A stretch of DNA of 64,000 nucleotides from Paramecium octaurelia (GCA_905182995.1 CAJJDP010000106.1:335253-399252), one strand, 5' to 3'. Shown: positions 25,371-38,795, counted from the stretch's first letter. Translations and numbers: made by a program. Notes: generated from the sequence alone by a model not told the origin.

Positions 25371-25595
25371 ATGAAATATAATGTAACAATAATTTTACTT
25401 ACTACTGCTTGTACTCTTTAATTTTCTTTTTCTGCCTCTCTAATTGGATTGCAAAATTATAAGTTTCCTAAAAATTTTTCCTTTTTTTCAAGTAATTTAT
25501 TAACAAAATTAGCTGTATAAATAATCAACTCAAGTATTGATCTTAACTGGATAATAAAATTAAAAATTCTAAAGATCTTTGGAAGTAATAATTGA
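25371..25595 (+). CDS. Possible small secreted protein
   Basis: Frame of 74 residues beginning MKYNVTIILLTTACTLQFSF, which reads like a signal peptide, and ending at TGA 25593-25595. The rest is hydrophobic and basic with no recognised domain. The second half lies in the duplicated block, so its 3' part appears again after N26901. It may be a chance frame; the rest of 25071-27482 outside genes shows nothing else. Confidence 0.3.
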
Positions 25596-28285
25596 TTCAA
25601 AAACAATATTCGATTTGATCAACAAACTTGATCTTATTAAACAAAATAATCGTTACTAATATATAGAAATTAATACATATATTCTTAATAAATATTATAT
25701 TTCTTACTGATATATCTTTTATGACTTTTCATTAAAAATATATATCGTAAAACACTGTAAATCTAGTATTACGATTCGTTAATTTGAATAACAAAGGGAA
25801 AAATGCTTAGATAAGTTTATTATTTCGAGTAAAGGCCTTGACTAAGCATAATTTAAGTTGTCATGAAACTACCATCAAATCTATTAACGCGATATAATCT
25901 GTAAATAAATCTTGACTTGGAAAATTATAAATTTTATCGATCACCAATTTCAGTTTATATACTAGCGATGAAAATTAAGTAGCTAACTTAATATTGTCCC
26001 AAACAATAACAATAAAATGTCGCGAGTTATTTTCTTAAAATTATTAGAATGACTTGAATTATAAATTTTAAATTTCTTTTATTAATATAATTTTAATATG
26101 TCTTCTTAAAATAAAATAGTAACCTAAGAAAATGAAGGGATTATTTGGAATTATAGTCTGAATCCTCCAGAGTAAATTAAATGTAGATTCCAAATTAGTT
26201 GGATTCAGGATCAGAAAGTTTAATACACTTTGAATGGATGTATTTTGAGAATGTATCAATCTGCTTATTTTTTAATTTTAGTGATACAATATACAACAAA
26301 TTGAAGAAAGCCGAAGTTCTAACAAATCTAGAATAAATAAAGCATTTAAAATGGATTGGATAATATGGGTAAAATAACTTAAAGGTTGGTAAATGGATGG
26401 CTACTTGGAAAGGAGAAACTTTAAAGGGTGTTGGAGGAGAATACTTGCATGATGAAAAAAAATAAGGAGTATGGAAAGATTTAGTTTAGAATTATGAGAC
26501 GTAAGTTTTAACTTCATAATTGTTTAGCAATTCATAAGCATACATAGTTGGGAGATATGAAAATGACTTGAAATTAGGAAGCTGGTAGTATGTTTATAAT
26601 GATAAGGAGATGTATTTGATATTTTTATTAATTTGGTTAGTGGCGGTGGAAAATATAATCAATAAGGGGTAAAGGATGGTTTATGGTAAGAGTTAGGTGA
26701 TGGATTTTGGGATTAAAATTAAGTCACTCATAATGGTGAATATCAAATTGGAAAGAAGGTTGGTAGATGGAACATTAAGTATGAACGATAAATTATGTAA
26801 GATTTTAATTAAAACAATTTCTTAGTGGTGGCGGATCATATGATTTAGAAAGCAACCAGAAGTGTAGAAAGTGGATTGAGTTGAGCTAGAATTTCAATGA
26901 NATAAATAATCAACTCAAGTATTGATCTTAACTGGATAATAAAATTAAAAATTCTAAAGATCTTTGGAAGTAATAATTGATTCAAAAACAATATTCGATT
27001 TGATCAACAAACTTGATCTTATTAAACAAAATAATCGTTACTAATATATAGAAATTAATACATATATTCTTAATAAATATTATATTTCTTACTGATATAT
27101 CTTTTATGACTTTTCATTAAAAATATATATCGTAAAACACTGTAAATCTAGTATTACGATTCGTTAATTTGAATAACAAAGGGAAAAATGCTTAGATAAG
27201 TTTATTATTTCGAGTAAAGGCCTTGACTAAGCATAATTTAAGTTGTCATGAAACTACCATCAAATCTATTAACGCGATATAATCTGTAAATAAATCTTGA
27301 CTTGGAAAATTATAAATTTTATCGATCACCAATTTCAGTTTATATACTAGCGATGAAAATTAAGTAGCTAACTTAATATTGTCCCAAACAATAACAATAA
27401 AATGTCGCGAGTTATTTTCTTAAAATTATTAGAATGACTTGAATTATAAATTTTAAATTTCTTTTATTAATATAATTTTAATATGTCTTCTTAAAATAAA
27501 ATAGTAACCTAAGAAAATGAAGGGATTATTTGGAATTATAGTCTGAATCCTCCAGAGTAAATTAAATGTAGATTCCAAATTAGTTGGATTCAGGATCAGA
27601 AAGTTTAATACACTTTGAATGGATGTATTTTGAGAATGTATCAATCTGCTTATTTTTTAATTTTAGTGATACAATATACAACAAATTGAAGAAAGCCGAA
27701 GTTCTAACAAATCTAGAATAAATAAAGCATTTAAAATGGATTGGATAATATGGGTAAAATAACTTAAAGGTTGGTAAATGGATGGCTACTTGGAAAGGAG
27801 AAACTTTAAAGGGTGTTGGAGGAGAATACTTGCATGATGAAAAAAAATAAGGAGTATGGAAAGATTTAGTTTAGAATTATGAGACGTAAGTTTTAACTTC
27901 ATAATTGTTTAGCAATTCATAAGCATACATAGTTGGGAGATATGAAAATGACTTGAAATTAGGAAGCTGGTAGTATGTTTATAATGATAAGGAGATGTAT
28001 TTGATATTTTTATTAATTTGGTTAGTGGCGGTGGAAAATATAATCAATAAGGGGTAAAGGATGGTTTATGGTAAGAGTTAGGTGATGGATTTTGGGATTA
28101 AAATTAAGTCACTCATAATGGTGAATATCAAATTGGAAAGAAGGTTGGTAGATGGAACATTAAGTATGAACGATAAATTATGTAAGATTTTAATTAAAAC
28201 AATTTCTTAGTGGTGGCGGATCATATGATTTAGAAAGCAACCAGAAGTGTAGAAAGTGGATTGAGTTGAGCTAGAATTTCAATGA
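25517..28285. repeat. Direct duplication around N26901 (2 x 1,384 bases), assembly artefact
   Basis: Bases 25517-26900 recur as 26902-28285, offset 1,385, with one N at 26901. The second copy runs on into the rest of the MORN-like gene, so only the second gene copy is complete. Confidence 0.93.
26098..26900 (+). pseudogene. Duplicated 5' part of the MORN-like gene (artefact copy)
   Basis: Identical to the first 803 bases of the gene at 27483-29419, including its first three introns at 26253-26281, 26612-26640 and 26797-26825. It ends at the N. It should not be counted as a separate gene. Confidence 0.88.
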
Positions 28286-29419
28286 TGATTCACAAGTCAT
28301 TTATGAAGGGGAGTATTAAAAAGGTAAAAAAATTGGATAATGGGATACTTTGTATAAACCAGAAAAGGATTAACCCTTTAAATAGATGTAAAAATAAAAT
28401 TCAAAATTATAGTGGTGGTGGAGTATATTATGGAGATTTAAAGATCGGGAAGTGGATTGAATTGAGTGATAAGTTTGAGAAGTATTCATAAGTGACTAAT
28501 ACAGGCTAGTACAAAAGCGATAAAAAAGTTGGTAGATGGGATATTTGGTTAACAGAAAATGATGCTCAAGCAAATTAATAAATGTATATATTACTCTGTA
28601 ATCAAATTCATTAGTGGAGGTGGATTCTATACTAATGAAGGTGACGGTGTCAAGATTGGAAAGTGGATTGAGTTGAGTGATGGATTTTGGGACAGATCAT
28701 AAATTTTTTATAATGGACAATACCAAAATGGGAAAAAAGTTGGTAGATGGGATGTTTCATATCGAAAAGTGTATGAAGATAATAATCAAAATGAGCAACT
28801 GTAAGTTGTGATAATATTCTAAATGTTTAGTGGTGGCGGATCATATAGCAAAGAGGGTGATGGCATAAAGGTTGGTAATTGGGTTGAGCCTAGCGATGGA
28901 TTTTATGAGAATTCCTAAGTTACTTATAGTGGTGAATATAAAGATGGTAGAAAAATTGGTAGATGGGAAATCTGGTACAGGATTGATAAGAAATTTGAAA
29001 AGATGTAAGCTAAAATTTAAATTAAATTTTCAGTGCTGGAGGATCATACAGTGAAACAGGTGATGGCATAAAGATCGGGAAGTGGGTTGAATTGAGTGAT
29101 GGATTTTATGATAATTCTTAAATTACCTATAATGGCGAATATATAAAAGGAAAGAAACATGGTCGATGGGATATTATGTGGAAGCTTTATAAAAATAGTA
29201 TATAAATGTAGATATTCTAATGACAATATTTTTAGTGGTGGAGGATCATATGAAGAAGGAATTAAGATAGGAAATTGGATTGAGTTGAGCGATCAGTTTG
29301 ATAATTGGAACTAAATAATTTATATTGGAGAATATGAAAACGAGAAAAAAGTTGGTGCCTGGGTGTAAAAGGATAGAAATAAGAATGAGAATTACAAAGA
29401 AATGAAATATGATAATTGA
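27483..29419 (+). CDS. MORN-like repeat protein, one repeat per exon
   Basis: The product has about 568 residues starting MSSQNKIVTQENEGIIWNYS. After an N-terminal region it consists of seven to eight units of about 50-60 residues with the pattern GGGxY..GDGxKIGKWIELSDGF..SQVTYNGEY..GKKVGRWDIWY. These resemble MORN/YwqK-type antiparallel hairpins and form an extended sheet. Eight introns lie at 27638-27666, 27997-28025, 28182-28210, 28388-28412, 28584-28614, 28801-28830, 29005-29033 and 29208-29235 (25-31 nt). All but the first sit at the same place, just before GG(G), in the same phase (after two bases of a codon completed by T). Spliced length is 569 codons including stop. Function is unknown; MORN-type proteins often act at membranes or as scaffolds. 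Confidence 0.85.
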
Positions 29420-30062
29420 ATAATAAGATGAATTTAAATAAAACCTTAACTTTTTATATTATAATTTGAATAATAGCTCTAAATTAATCCAAAGTTTCAA
29501 AGAATGATAGATAAATTAGCTTAATTATCTTTCACAGGATAATTCCTTTCTTAGTTTTTTTGACCTGCTTTTTGATCAAATTATAGTCTTTTAATAAAAG
29601 TAGAATAATTCATATTAAGAACACAATTTTATATTCAATAATAATAATAGGTAATGAACATTTATTTAGATTGTGATTATTTGACTAAGAAAATACAAAG
29701 GAGTAAGTTTATTAAGAATACAATTTTACATTCACTAAAAGAATAATTTGCTAATATATCTTATGAAAATTATATGACTATTTGAACCTAAAAATAAAAC
29801 CAAAATCTAAAGATTCATTCTTTATTATGAAAGACTACGAAGCTCGATCAAAAAGAAGATATTATAATTATTACTTGTTTTGTGTTAAGAAACTCCAGAT
29901 AATTGCTTAATGGTTTTTTAATGGAACTAGGTTAGATTAGATAAGAAATTTTAATGTGAAAAGCATTTGGATGGTAAAATTAGTTAATTACACTCTTTTA
30001 TTAGGATTAAAATGTTAGTAAAATTATTAGTTTTTAATTGATGAATAAATTATAGTATTTTT
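29420..30062. other. Convergent intergenic region
   Basis: AT-rich space between the MORN-like gene (+) and the USB1-like gene (-). It contains an imperfect direct repeat of about 28 bases (near 29614 and 29711, ATTAAGAA.ACAATTTTA.ATTCA). An open frame at about 29767-30137 has no support (see rejected). Confidence 0.45.
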
Positions 30063-30584
30063 TCACTATTTTAAGGGAATTTTCGTAATCTATTTTCCTA
30101 TTACAATATCTATTGTGTTAACCTTAAGTGTTATTTGATTTTTAAGGTTCAGGTGTTGTTTTATAGTACAATGGGGAATTATTTCAACCCTTTAATATAA
30201 TTTATCAAACAAAGTTATTGATTATGCTATTAAATTTATTAGTTATTTAACCCTTTCTTTATTGATATTAACTTCTAAGACTAAGTATTCTTTTTTAGTA
30301 ATTTCATTTTTATAAATTTTACTTTCATGATTTAAAGTACATGTAAAAGCCTAAAAAGTATCGATATCATTTTAAATTGAATCTATGAAATCCTTGATTT
30401 GATGATAATTTAGTTAAAAATTAAGACTCAAACTTATGTGGTATTCTTCTTATTTTAATTTAGGAAATTATGAAGTTACATCAATTTTACAAAATGATGG
30501 ATAAAATCCACTCATATGGCTTCGATTTACAATTCTCACTGCATTCTCTTCTTCATCATCTGAATAATCAACTAATTTAGACAT
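30063..30584 (-). CDS. USB1: USB1-like U6 snRNA 3' phosphodiesterase (2H family)
   Basis: Intronless frame of 173 residues starting MSKLVDYSDDEEENAVRIVN. It carries two histidine motifs about 90 residues apart, EYHISLSLNF and IPHCTIKQH, matching the HxS/T pair of 2H phosphoesterases. The acidic start, the SHMSGFYPSF segment and the HISLS motif resemble USB1/Mpn1, which trims the 3' end of U6 snRNA. The protein is shorter than animal USB1 (about 265 residues). The stop is TGA, complement of 30063-30065. Assignment to USB1 rather than another 2H enzyme is by motif similarity only. Confidence 0.72.
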
Positions 30585-30906
30585 TTATTTATTATTCTTG
30601 ATTTATTAAAAAAATATAAATTATTATAAGAAGATAGAGGTTGAATTAAATGAAATGAATAATTTTTGATTCTATTTTTTACAAGGTAAGGATATAACTC
30701 TAATAAATTTCACATTATAACTATTACTTCATATAACAATATGTTTTTTAAGATTGCTACTTGATGAATTGTCTTATTCAAAGATTTACTCGAGTTTCAT
30801 GTTAGTGAATATATTTTACCATCCTAAAGCTTGATAAACGTTAAAAGAAATCATATAGCATACACTATTTGTAATTTTGTAATTTCAAGTTTTTTAATGG
30901 AGTAAT

Positions 30907-31188
30907 TCACACTCGATATTTATTGTATTAATGAATTAGAAATACTGAATTAAGTATTAACTAAATTAATTAGAACTATAATTCATCTAAATCAACTTTA
31001 TTGCTTGCAATCCATAATTTATATTAATAAATCATTTTGCTATAATTTTGCATACATTCTGGTCCTTCACCTCCTTGATTTATTACAGAAATTTTATCTT
31101 TTGATAAAAAATGGGCATAATTTAAAATCGTTTGGCCTACTATATTAATTAGTATTGCAATTAAAAATCCTAAATATTAAATCCACAT
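30907..31188 (-). CDS. Possible small single-pass membrane protein
   Basis: Frame of 93 residues starting MWIQYLGFLIAILINIVGQT, with one strong transmembrane helix at the very start, then a soluble part containing NQGGEGPECMQNYSKMIYQY and KLWIASNKVDLDEL. The frame is open for a further 30 or so codons upstream without an ATG, so the true start may lie in an upstream exon. No family is recognised. Confidence 0.4.
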
Positions 31189-32836
31189 ATTTTTCTAATT
31201 ATTTGTATTCGATTCAAATATTTTATCATTTAATTTAAATCTATTTTAATAATAAATTTAATCCTTATAATAATGAGTTATATTTTGTTATCTAACTTCT
31301 CATTAAATCCATAGTGATATTATTAGAATTTTGAAATTATCATATTATTGTATTTTGAAATAGATTAAAAATATTTGTGGTTTAATCAACTTTCAATAAT
31401 TTTCAACGGAACTTTATTCTTGAAAATTATATAATCCTTTCAACTACAAGTATAAAAGTCTAAGATTTTATATACACATATAATACATAAGCGATAAAAC
31501 AATTTAAAACAAATATTTTTAATAACGATAATTGCAGAAATAATTGTACAGAAAGAGAAATAATAAGCCATTCTAGTAAGGGATTAATTATTTAAATGTT
31601 ATTTAATATCTATTTGATGATGTAAATTAGTCATCAGTTATATATTTATATTTGGAATGATCTCAATCCTACTTAGGTTTACCTCCTTTGTGTTAATAAG
31701 CAGAAGGTTTATAATCGCGAAAACAGTTTCTAAACAGATTCATAATGTTCTAGCATTCTTTTACATCCATAGTAGTATTCCAAATGCTTTCACATTCCTT
31801 AGAATGATAAAACAACAATTACATCAATTTATGGATATTTTTCTCTGCATTTATGTTCTGTTTCCAAATACCCTTACAAATTTTTCAAAGCTGATGAATT
31901 CATAAAATTTTTAATAATTCAATAAATATTTCATAATTTATAAACATTACACAAATTGAAAAAAACTTAAATGTTTTTTTACCTAATATCAATAAGTTAT
32001 CTCAATAATTCATAGTTATATCTTACCAACGATAAGAATACAATTATTATTAATATTTGTTGATTTTTCTAAACATAAGATAATCAATATAAATAATCAA
32101 AGTAAAGAATTATAAATGATTTGATATTGTACTATAGCTACATGAAAACAGAAATATTGTTAGCGTTGTAATAGGATATTTTTTATCCTTATACAGATTT
32201 TAAAGGAGAATTTTTTATCATTGGAAGCCTTGCAAATAAAGCCTGAAAATGTTACCTGGTTTCTTCTTTTCGATAAATTTCTCAAAAAAAATGCGTTAAA
32301 TATTGTATACTTTTTCAATCGGAATGATGTAGATTAGGCTTACAGACTTCAAAAACTTAGTCGCTTTAGCTATGTTATCTTGATTAAGTATTTTCAAAAG
32401 TAACTATCTTATGAGCGCGCGAACAGGTTAAGTATTCAACATTCTTATTTATTTTAGCAACATCCAATATATATTTATTTTATATTAATTGGAATTGTGT
32501 TCACAATATATCCATTTGGACTAATTTACATTTATCTTCTCATTTTTGTTTGGGCATATAACATGAATTATAATATCTACCCATACAATAAATCATATTG
32601 ATCTATTCGAAATCATTCCCTTCTTCATTCGAATCAAATTTTAACTTTAAGATAATAACGTCTAATAGGTAAAATTTAAAAATTGGGCAATTAACTTTGA
32701 TTCATATTTAGTAATAAATAATATGTTTATGAAATGAATAATAAATTGCTGCATTCCAAACATATCCTTTAATTTGAGAATTTAATTTTTAGTTTTTCAA
32801 ATAGAGAGTATCACAAGGTGAATAAGCACACATTTC
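31189..32836. other. Long region without a supported gene
   Basis: About 1.6 kb of AT-rich DNA. Protein-like fragments occur but none could be joined into a gene: a plus-strand piece near 32142-32246 (EILLALQQDIFYPYTDFKG) and a minus-strand piece near 31657-31905. It may hold relics or genes whose introns I did not resolve. Confidence 0.4.
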
Positions 32837-33225
32837 TCACATAGCATTAGTTGCGTCATCTAGATTGTTTTTTGCATTAGAAGTTTCTAGTGTTTAGGAT
32901 TCTGCCTCACTCAAATTATATTCCTTACCATATCTAAATAATAATCATCCTAATTCAACTATGTTAATTATAATGTAAACTGTGCCTATTATTTTTAGTA
33001 TTTATATTGTATCGATTTCTTAATTAACCTATGGTCGAACTTATTTATATTTATCTTTGAATCTTATAATTTTGAAAGATTTTTTTTTAATAAAATTTAT
33101 TTGTTATTATTAGATAGAAATTGAGATTTAAAAATCTTAAAGTATTTTTTCCTAGTTTTTTAAACTTTAATTTCATGTAATTTTGATTCTTTTAAATTTG
33201 TTTTGGAAAAGTAAATACTGAGCAT
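32837..33225 (-). CDS. Small basic hypothetical protein
   Basis: Spliced frame of 120 residues starting MLSIYFSKTNLKESKLHEIK. The first 90 residues are Lys/Asn/Gln-rich and probably helical; after a 26-nt intron (32934-32959, GTTGAA..ATTTAG) the chain ends in an acidic stretch (YGKEYNLSEAESQTLETSNA). Without the intron the frame is broken, and the intron also removes a TGA. The stop is TGA, complement of 32837-32839. No family is recognised. Confidence 0.5.
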
Positions 33226-33771
33226 CAAAGATATTGCAATATCATAATAGCAGCGAAAGATTTTGAACAATAAACTTGATATTTTAAAGGTTTAACATAG
33301 GCGAGGGAATAGACTACCATTAGAAGAAAGTTATAGAGATTCTAAATATACTGATGGAATACAAAGGAATATGCACGATATTTTTAAAGTCCAAGTGTAT
33401 GATTGATATGTGCTTTTTTCTATCAATTTTAAGACGAATTCAAACATTCATGCTCATCAAGTGTGATCATTGAACTTAAATATCAGTTCACAGTGATGAA
33501 TGACTCAACCATATAAAATAAATAAATAAAGTCGAGACTAGTCTTGCACTTTAAAATATGCTATACAATGAAAAATAGCAAAGGGGATGAAAATAGTATA
33601 TGATTTTGTGATTGAATTAACTAATAATTTAGCTACAATATAAGTTTTGGTTATATATTTCTTATTTATTTTATGGAATTGATTCCTCATCCAACTATTA
33701 TTTATAAAATTCATAATTATTGCTGTATTTTAGTGATTTTTTAATGAAAACCATATTAATATTTCTATAAA
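33226..33771. other. Divergent intergenic region
   Basis: AT-rich space between the starts of the small gene (-) and the large membrane protein (+). Nothing supported. Confidence 0.45.
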
Positions 33772-36700
33772 ATGTTTATGAATTTAATTTTACTGAGACT
33801 TGTGATACCAGCTTTCTAGATTCAATAATAACAATTTTTAGATCAGGAAAAAATAAGGCTGGACTACATTTTTTATCAGATGGCTATAAATAACCAAAAT
33901 GATGAATAAAATTTTTTAAATCTAAATTTGCAATTACTATAGAAGGTTCAAGAATTTGATACTTACTCTAATCTTTATTAAAATTATAGCATTTTAAATA
34001 GAAATAACAATGAAACTCTTTTATTAGTGAATGAGAAATCACAGCTGAAGGCCTTGTTATCATTTACAAATTTTCTAATAAACGATAAATTATTTGTAAC
34101 CATATCAAATTTTTCAATTTAACTACCTTAAGAAAATTGTGAACAAGTTTACTTTTTACAAGACGATCATCTGCTTGTAATTTGCAAAGAGAATGGTAAT
34201 AGCTTATAAATTTTTATAATTAACAAATTACAAATACTTGATCAAAAATAGCTTACTTATGAGTTTAAATGTGAGATTGGTTTTTCAAAAATAGATTAGA
34301 TGCTAATTATTTATGAAAAAAATTGTTTCGATATCTTTGTATATAAAATAGAAATTGATTTAGAAAACTATAAACTAAATATTTAATATTTTTCTGAATT
34401 AATGACCAAATTGATAGAAGTTTAAAATTAATTCTCTTAAAGATTAATATAGTTAGAAATCTGTTAAAATGAATAATTTTACATAGCATTTTAATAGATG
34501 GTTTTATATTATTCAAATTAAATATAGTTATTGAGCCCAAATTATAAGGTAAAACGAGAAAATTTAGAAATATATAAGCTCTTTAATTGTTGTAAAAACC
34601 CATATATTACACAAATTAATAAAAAGACAGGTAATTATAAACTTATCTTAGGTACCCTAATATTTAAAAACAAATACAATATAAGTACTCAAGGTTATAG
34701 ATAATCCTACTTCAGTCCTTATTTCATTTTACATCATTTCGATGATAAAGTAGTAGTCTAGCTAAGCGAAAAATTGCAGTTTTAGTTGCATTCAGAATTT
34801 TTCCAGTTTTTTCAAATTTCTGATATGCTTTACTTTGTTTCAGTGGAAAGCAATGGCAAACTCTCTATTTTTGAATTACAAAATGGAAATATTTATTTAA
34901 AAGAAATGAAATCAGAAAAGATAGGCATTTATAAGATTTTGAATTTGACCTCAGTAATTATGAAAGTTGAACCTTTCGATATTCATAAACTATAATTAAA
35001 AATAGCACCCAAAACCACTCAAATTATTTAACAAAAATTTGATATTTAAATAAGAATTAATTTAAGCGAGATATAAGAAACACTTCCTTTAACATTATTT
35101 TCTATTGAATAAAATGGTGAGGAAATAGGATTTGATGAAGGCTTTGAAGGGTTTCATGAAGCTAATATTAAAGATGAATCTATAAAGAATGTGTGGTTTT
35201 TGAATTTAGGATCAAACTAAAATATCTTTATTTAGGAATTCTAAACTTCTATATTAATAAAAATGTTTTTAGAGTAAAAATTAATAAAAGAATTCAACAT
35301 ATTGATTCAATCGAAGTATATTTTAACTCTTGTAAATGCTTTCTCATAGTCAATAATTATAATTTATGATTACTTTATAGAAATTTATAAAATTGAGAAC
35401 TTTCAGATAATTAATTGGGTATCCTATTATACAGATGAGATCATTATTGCAAATATTTATGAAAACTCAATATGGATACTCTTTCAGTCATGTATATTGC
35501 ATTAAGTAGATATATCTAAATCCCTTAATTAGAAGACTTTTCATAATTTCAAATTGCACAAAAGTTGTAGATTAAATTCACTTTATTCTATTAATTTAAT
35601 AATCTAGGATCAAGAAATCTATTATAAGCCGAACAATAAAATTACGTATTAATTAAAATTTGAATCCAGAATTATTGATTTCATTATGACAAAATTTTAG
35701 GATACTCAATTCAATTCATACTTTCTAACTTTAATCTAAGAGGAATAAGGTATAAAAATAAGCCTTTATATTATTGATATTTAAAATTTAGTTCATTTAT
35801 ATGATCTTCCATTTTACTAATATAAGCCTATACAGCCATTAAATTATAAACTGTAAACTCAATTTTTTATGATAGTTGTCTAAGACGATTCGGATGAGAA
35901 GTGTTTACTTATATATAATATTAAAAATATAGGAAAAAAATCATTGATAAAGATTATAAAATTAAATAAAGAGTAAATAGTGTATAATTTTATAGAAGAT
36001 TAAGACAGTATCATTTATTTTAAGGATGGGAAAATCAGATTTAACAAGATCTAGGAAATTAACATTAAGCTAAATTATTTTGATTTAATAAATAATAATA
36101 TGGACTTTTACACAATCAAAAATTTAAATATAAAATTTACATCTTTAATTAAAAGTCTTAATTAATATGTATACATGCCTTTAAAAATACTTCATCTAAA
36201 TACTATTTAAAACTTAGCAATTATCAATAATTAGGTGTAATTGATCAGTCAAAATGGATACTTAAATCTTAGCAACATTTACGGTAGCATAGATAAAATT
36301 GAGGTGATTCAGAAAAATGGATTTATTGAAATGAATCCAGTAAATTATACATGGAATAGAATAGAGTGCATTTTTTATAATAATAATGTCTGCTAGATTA
36401 GCAAAGAAAGATTTATGATCAATTATTTTTCAAAGGGACAAAATATTTATACATAATAATTAATTTAAAATGTTCAATCAGTAATTTATGATAAAAAATA
36501 GTCTAAATATATTTTTATATGCTTTTCTATGTTTACATACAGTATAACGTATTTTGAAATATATCTAAAGTTTACAGAAACTAATAATGCTAAAATAACT
36601 AAAATCTAGATATTGGAATAGAATTTTGAATTTAATTATGATGATTGTAATTTTATTTAATATTCTTTTAGTTCATACTTATGTTAGATCCTATTACTTT

Positions 36701-38795
36701 TTAGATTTAGTGATTTTTTCAAATAAGGGTAATTAAAATCTAATTATATATAAAAGTAAGGATGCTTTAATTGAATTATATGGAATGGAAAAAGTAATAA
36801 ATTAATAAATTCTTGATTGTTACTAATTGGATGAAACAACTTATATGTTGGCATAAATCAATTAGAATCAAGAATTAGAGTTTTTTTTAATTCAAATTAA
36901 TATCCTTGATAATATTCCAAATCAAACTATTCTATTTAAATAAGCTTTTGACAATTTTAATCAAATTGATGACTTCAATGTAAATGGTACGTTGCTAATA
37001 ATAAAGATAATTTCAATCACTCAATAATCAAATTAGAACTTCAATATGTAATACTTATAATGCGGATAATATCTCTCATTTTGTGTACTTAAGATTTTAA
37101 GATTTAAGTAAACTCATTATATAGATTAAAATGTAGCAGCTCTTCTAAGACTTGAAAAAATTTATCATTAAAATGAACTTGTATATTCAGACTTACAAAT
37201 TGTGATATTTCAACAAAAGATTAATGAAGACTTATTTTTAAATATTTATGATATCAGCGAATTAAATTTTAAAAGAGAATTAGACTATATTTAAAGAATT
37301 CCAATTCAAAATCATACTAAAATTGAAAAATATAACTCAACCCATTATTCAATGTATTCAAATCAGAAAGTTAAATTAATTTAATTTAAAAAATATTAGT
37401 TAGAGAAAAGCTATGATTCAGTAGGAGATAATATAAGTTTATAATTTATTAATTAAGTATCAAAACTAACAATAAATATATCAAGATCCAATTTAACACA
37501 AAACTAGTATTGGCAAAATTATTAGAGTAAATTAATCNCATGGAATAGAATAGAGTGCATTTTTTATAATAATAATGTCTGCTAGATTAGCAAAGAAAGA
37601 TTTATGATCAATTATTTTTCAAAGGGACAAAATATTTATACATAATAATTAATTTAAAATGTTCAATCAGTAATTTATGATAAAAAATAGTCTAAATATA
37701 TTTTTATATGCTTTTCTATGTTTACATACAGTATAACGTATTTTGAAATATATCTAAAGTTTACAGAAACTAATAATGCTAAAATAACTAAAATCTAGAT
37801 ATTGGAATAGAATTTTGAATTTAATTATGATGATTGTAATTTTATTTAATATTCTTTTAGTTCATACTTATGTTAGATCCTATTACTTTTTAGATTTAGT
37901 GATTTTTTCAAATAAGGGTAATTAAAATCTAATTATATATAAAAGTAAGGATGCTTTAATTGAATTATATGGAATGGAAAAAGTAATAAATTAATAAATT
38001 CTTGATTGTTACTAATTGGATGAAACAACTTATATGTTGGCATAAATCAATTAGAATCAAGAATTAGAGTTTTTTTTAATTCAAATTAATATCCTTGATA
38101 ATATTCCAAATCAAACTATTCTATTTAAATAAGCTTTTGACAATTTTAATCAAATTGATGACTTCAATGTAAATGGTACGTTGCTAATAATAAAGATAAT
38201 TTCAATCACTCAATAATCAAATTAGAACTTCAATATGTAATACTTATAATGCGGATAATATCTCTCATTTTGTGTACTTAAGATTTTAAGATTTAAGTAA
38301 ACTCATTATATAGATTAAAATGTAGCAGCTCTTCTAAGACTTGAAAAAATTTATCATTAAAATGAACTTGTATATTCAGACTTACAAATTGTGATATTTC
38401 AACAAAAGATTAATGAAGACTTATTTTTAAATATTTATGATATCAGCGAATTAAATTTTAAAAGAGAATTAGACTATATTTAAAGAATTCCAATTCAAAA
38501 TCATACTAAAATTGAAAAATATAACTCAACCCATTATTCAATGTATTCAAATCAGAAAGTTAAATTAATTTAATTTAAAAAATATTAGTTAGAGAAAAGC
38601 TATGATTCAGTAGGAGATAATATAAGTTTATAATTTATTAATTAAGTATCAAAACTAACAATAAATATATCAAGATCCAATTTAACACAAAACTAGTATT
38701 GGCAAAATTATTAGAGTAAATTAATCATAATTAATTTAACTTTTATTTTTATTATCTTTCAAATACACATTTAGAAAAAAAGGGGAAAAAATTGA
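33772..38795 (+). CDS. Very large secreted or type I membrane protein of unknown family; gene inflated by one assembly duplication
   Basis: The start MFMNLILLRLVIPAF is hydrophobic, like a signal peptide. About 1,200 residues of repeated beta-strand-like segments follow (short hydrophobic strands such as LILGTLIF, IIIIYDYFIEIYKI, KYIFICFSMFTYSITYFEIY), compatible with irregular propeller-type blades. It is low in Cys. The C-terminus has a hydrophobic helix (LIIINLTFIFIIFQIHI) and a short basic tail, giving a type I membrane topology. One 25-nt intron lies at 36647-36671 (again at 37836-37860 in the duplicate). The artefact around N37538 breaks the frame; with one copy removed the gene is exactly 1,270 codons long. 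A second signal-like ATG (33744, MKTILIFLQN) is in another frame. No family is recognised. Confidence 0.75.
36350..38726. repeat. Direct duplication around N37538 (2 x 1,188 bases), assembly artefact
   Basis: Bases 36350-37537 recur as 37539-38726, offset 1,189, with one N at 37538. The second copy continues to the stop codon of the large membrane protein. Confidence 0.93.

Noticed and set aside
25351..25373. AAAGGAGGTGAT just before an ATG, like a bacterial ribosome binding site
   Set aside because: The genome is a ciliate with eukaryotic translation; the match is coincidental.
29767..30137. Plus-strand open frame of about 120 codons
   Set aside because: It runs into the antisense of the USB1-like gene and shows no domain. 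With TGA as the only stop, such lengths arise by chance in this DNA.
32700..32836. Protein-like frame (minus strand) downstream of the small gene at 32837-33225, containing GYVWNAAIYYSF
   Set aside because: It is separated from the gene by its TGA and no GT..AG intron removes that stop. It could be a relic, but there is no start or family match.
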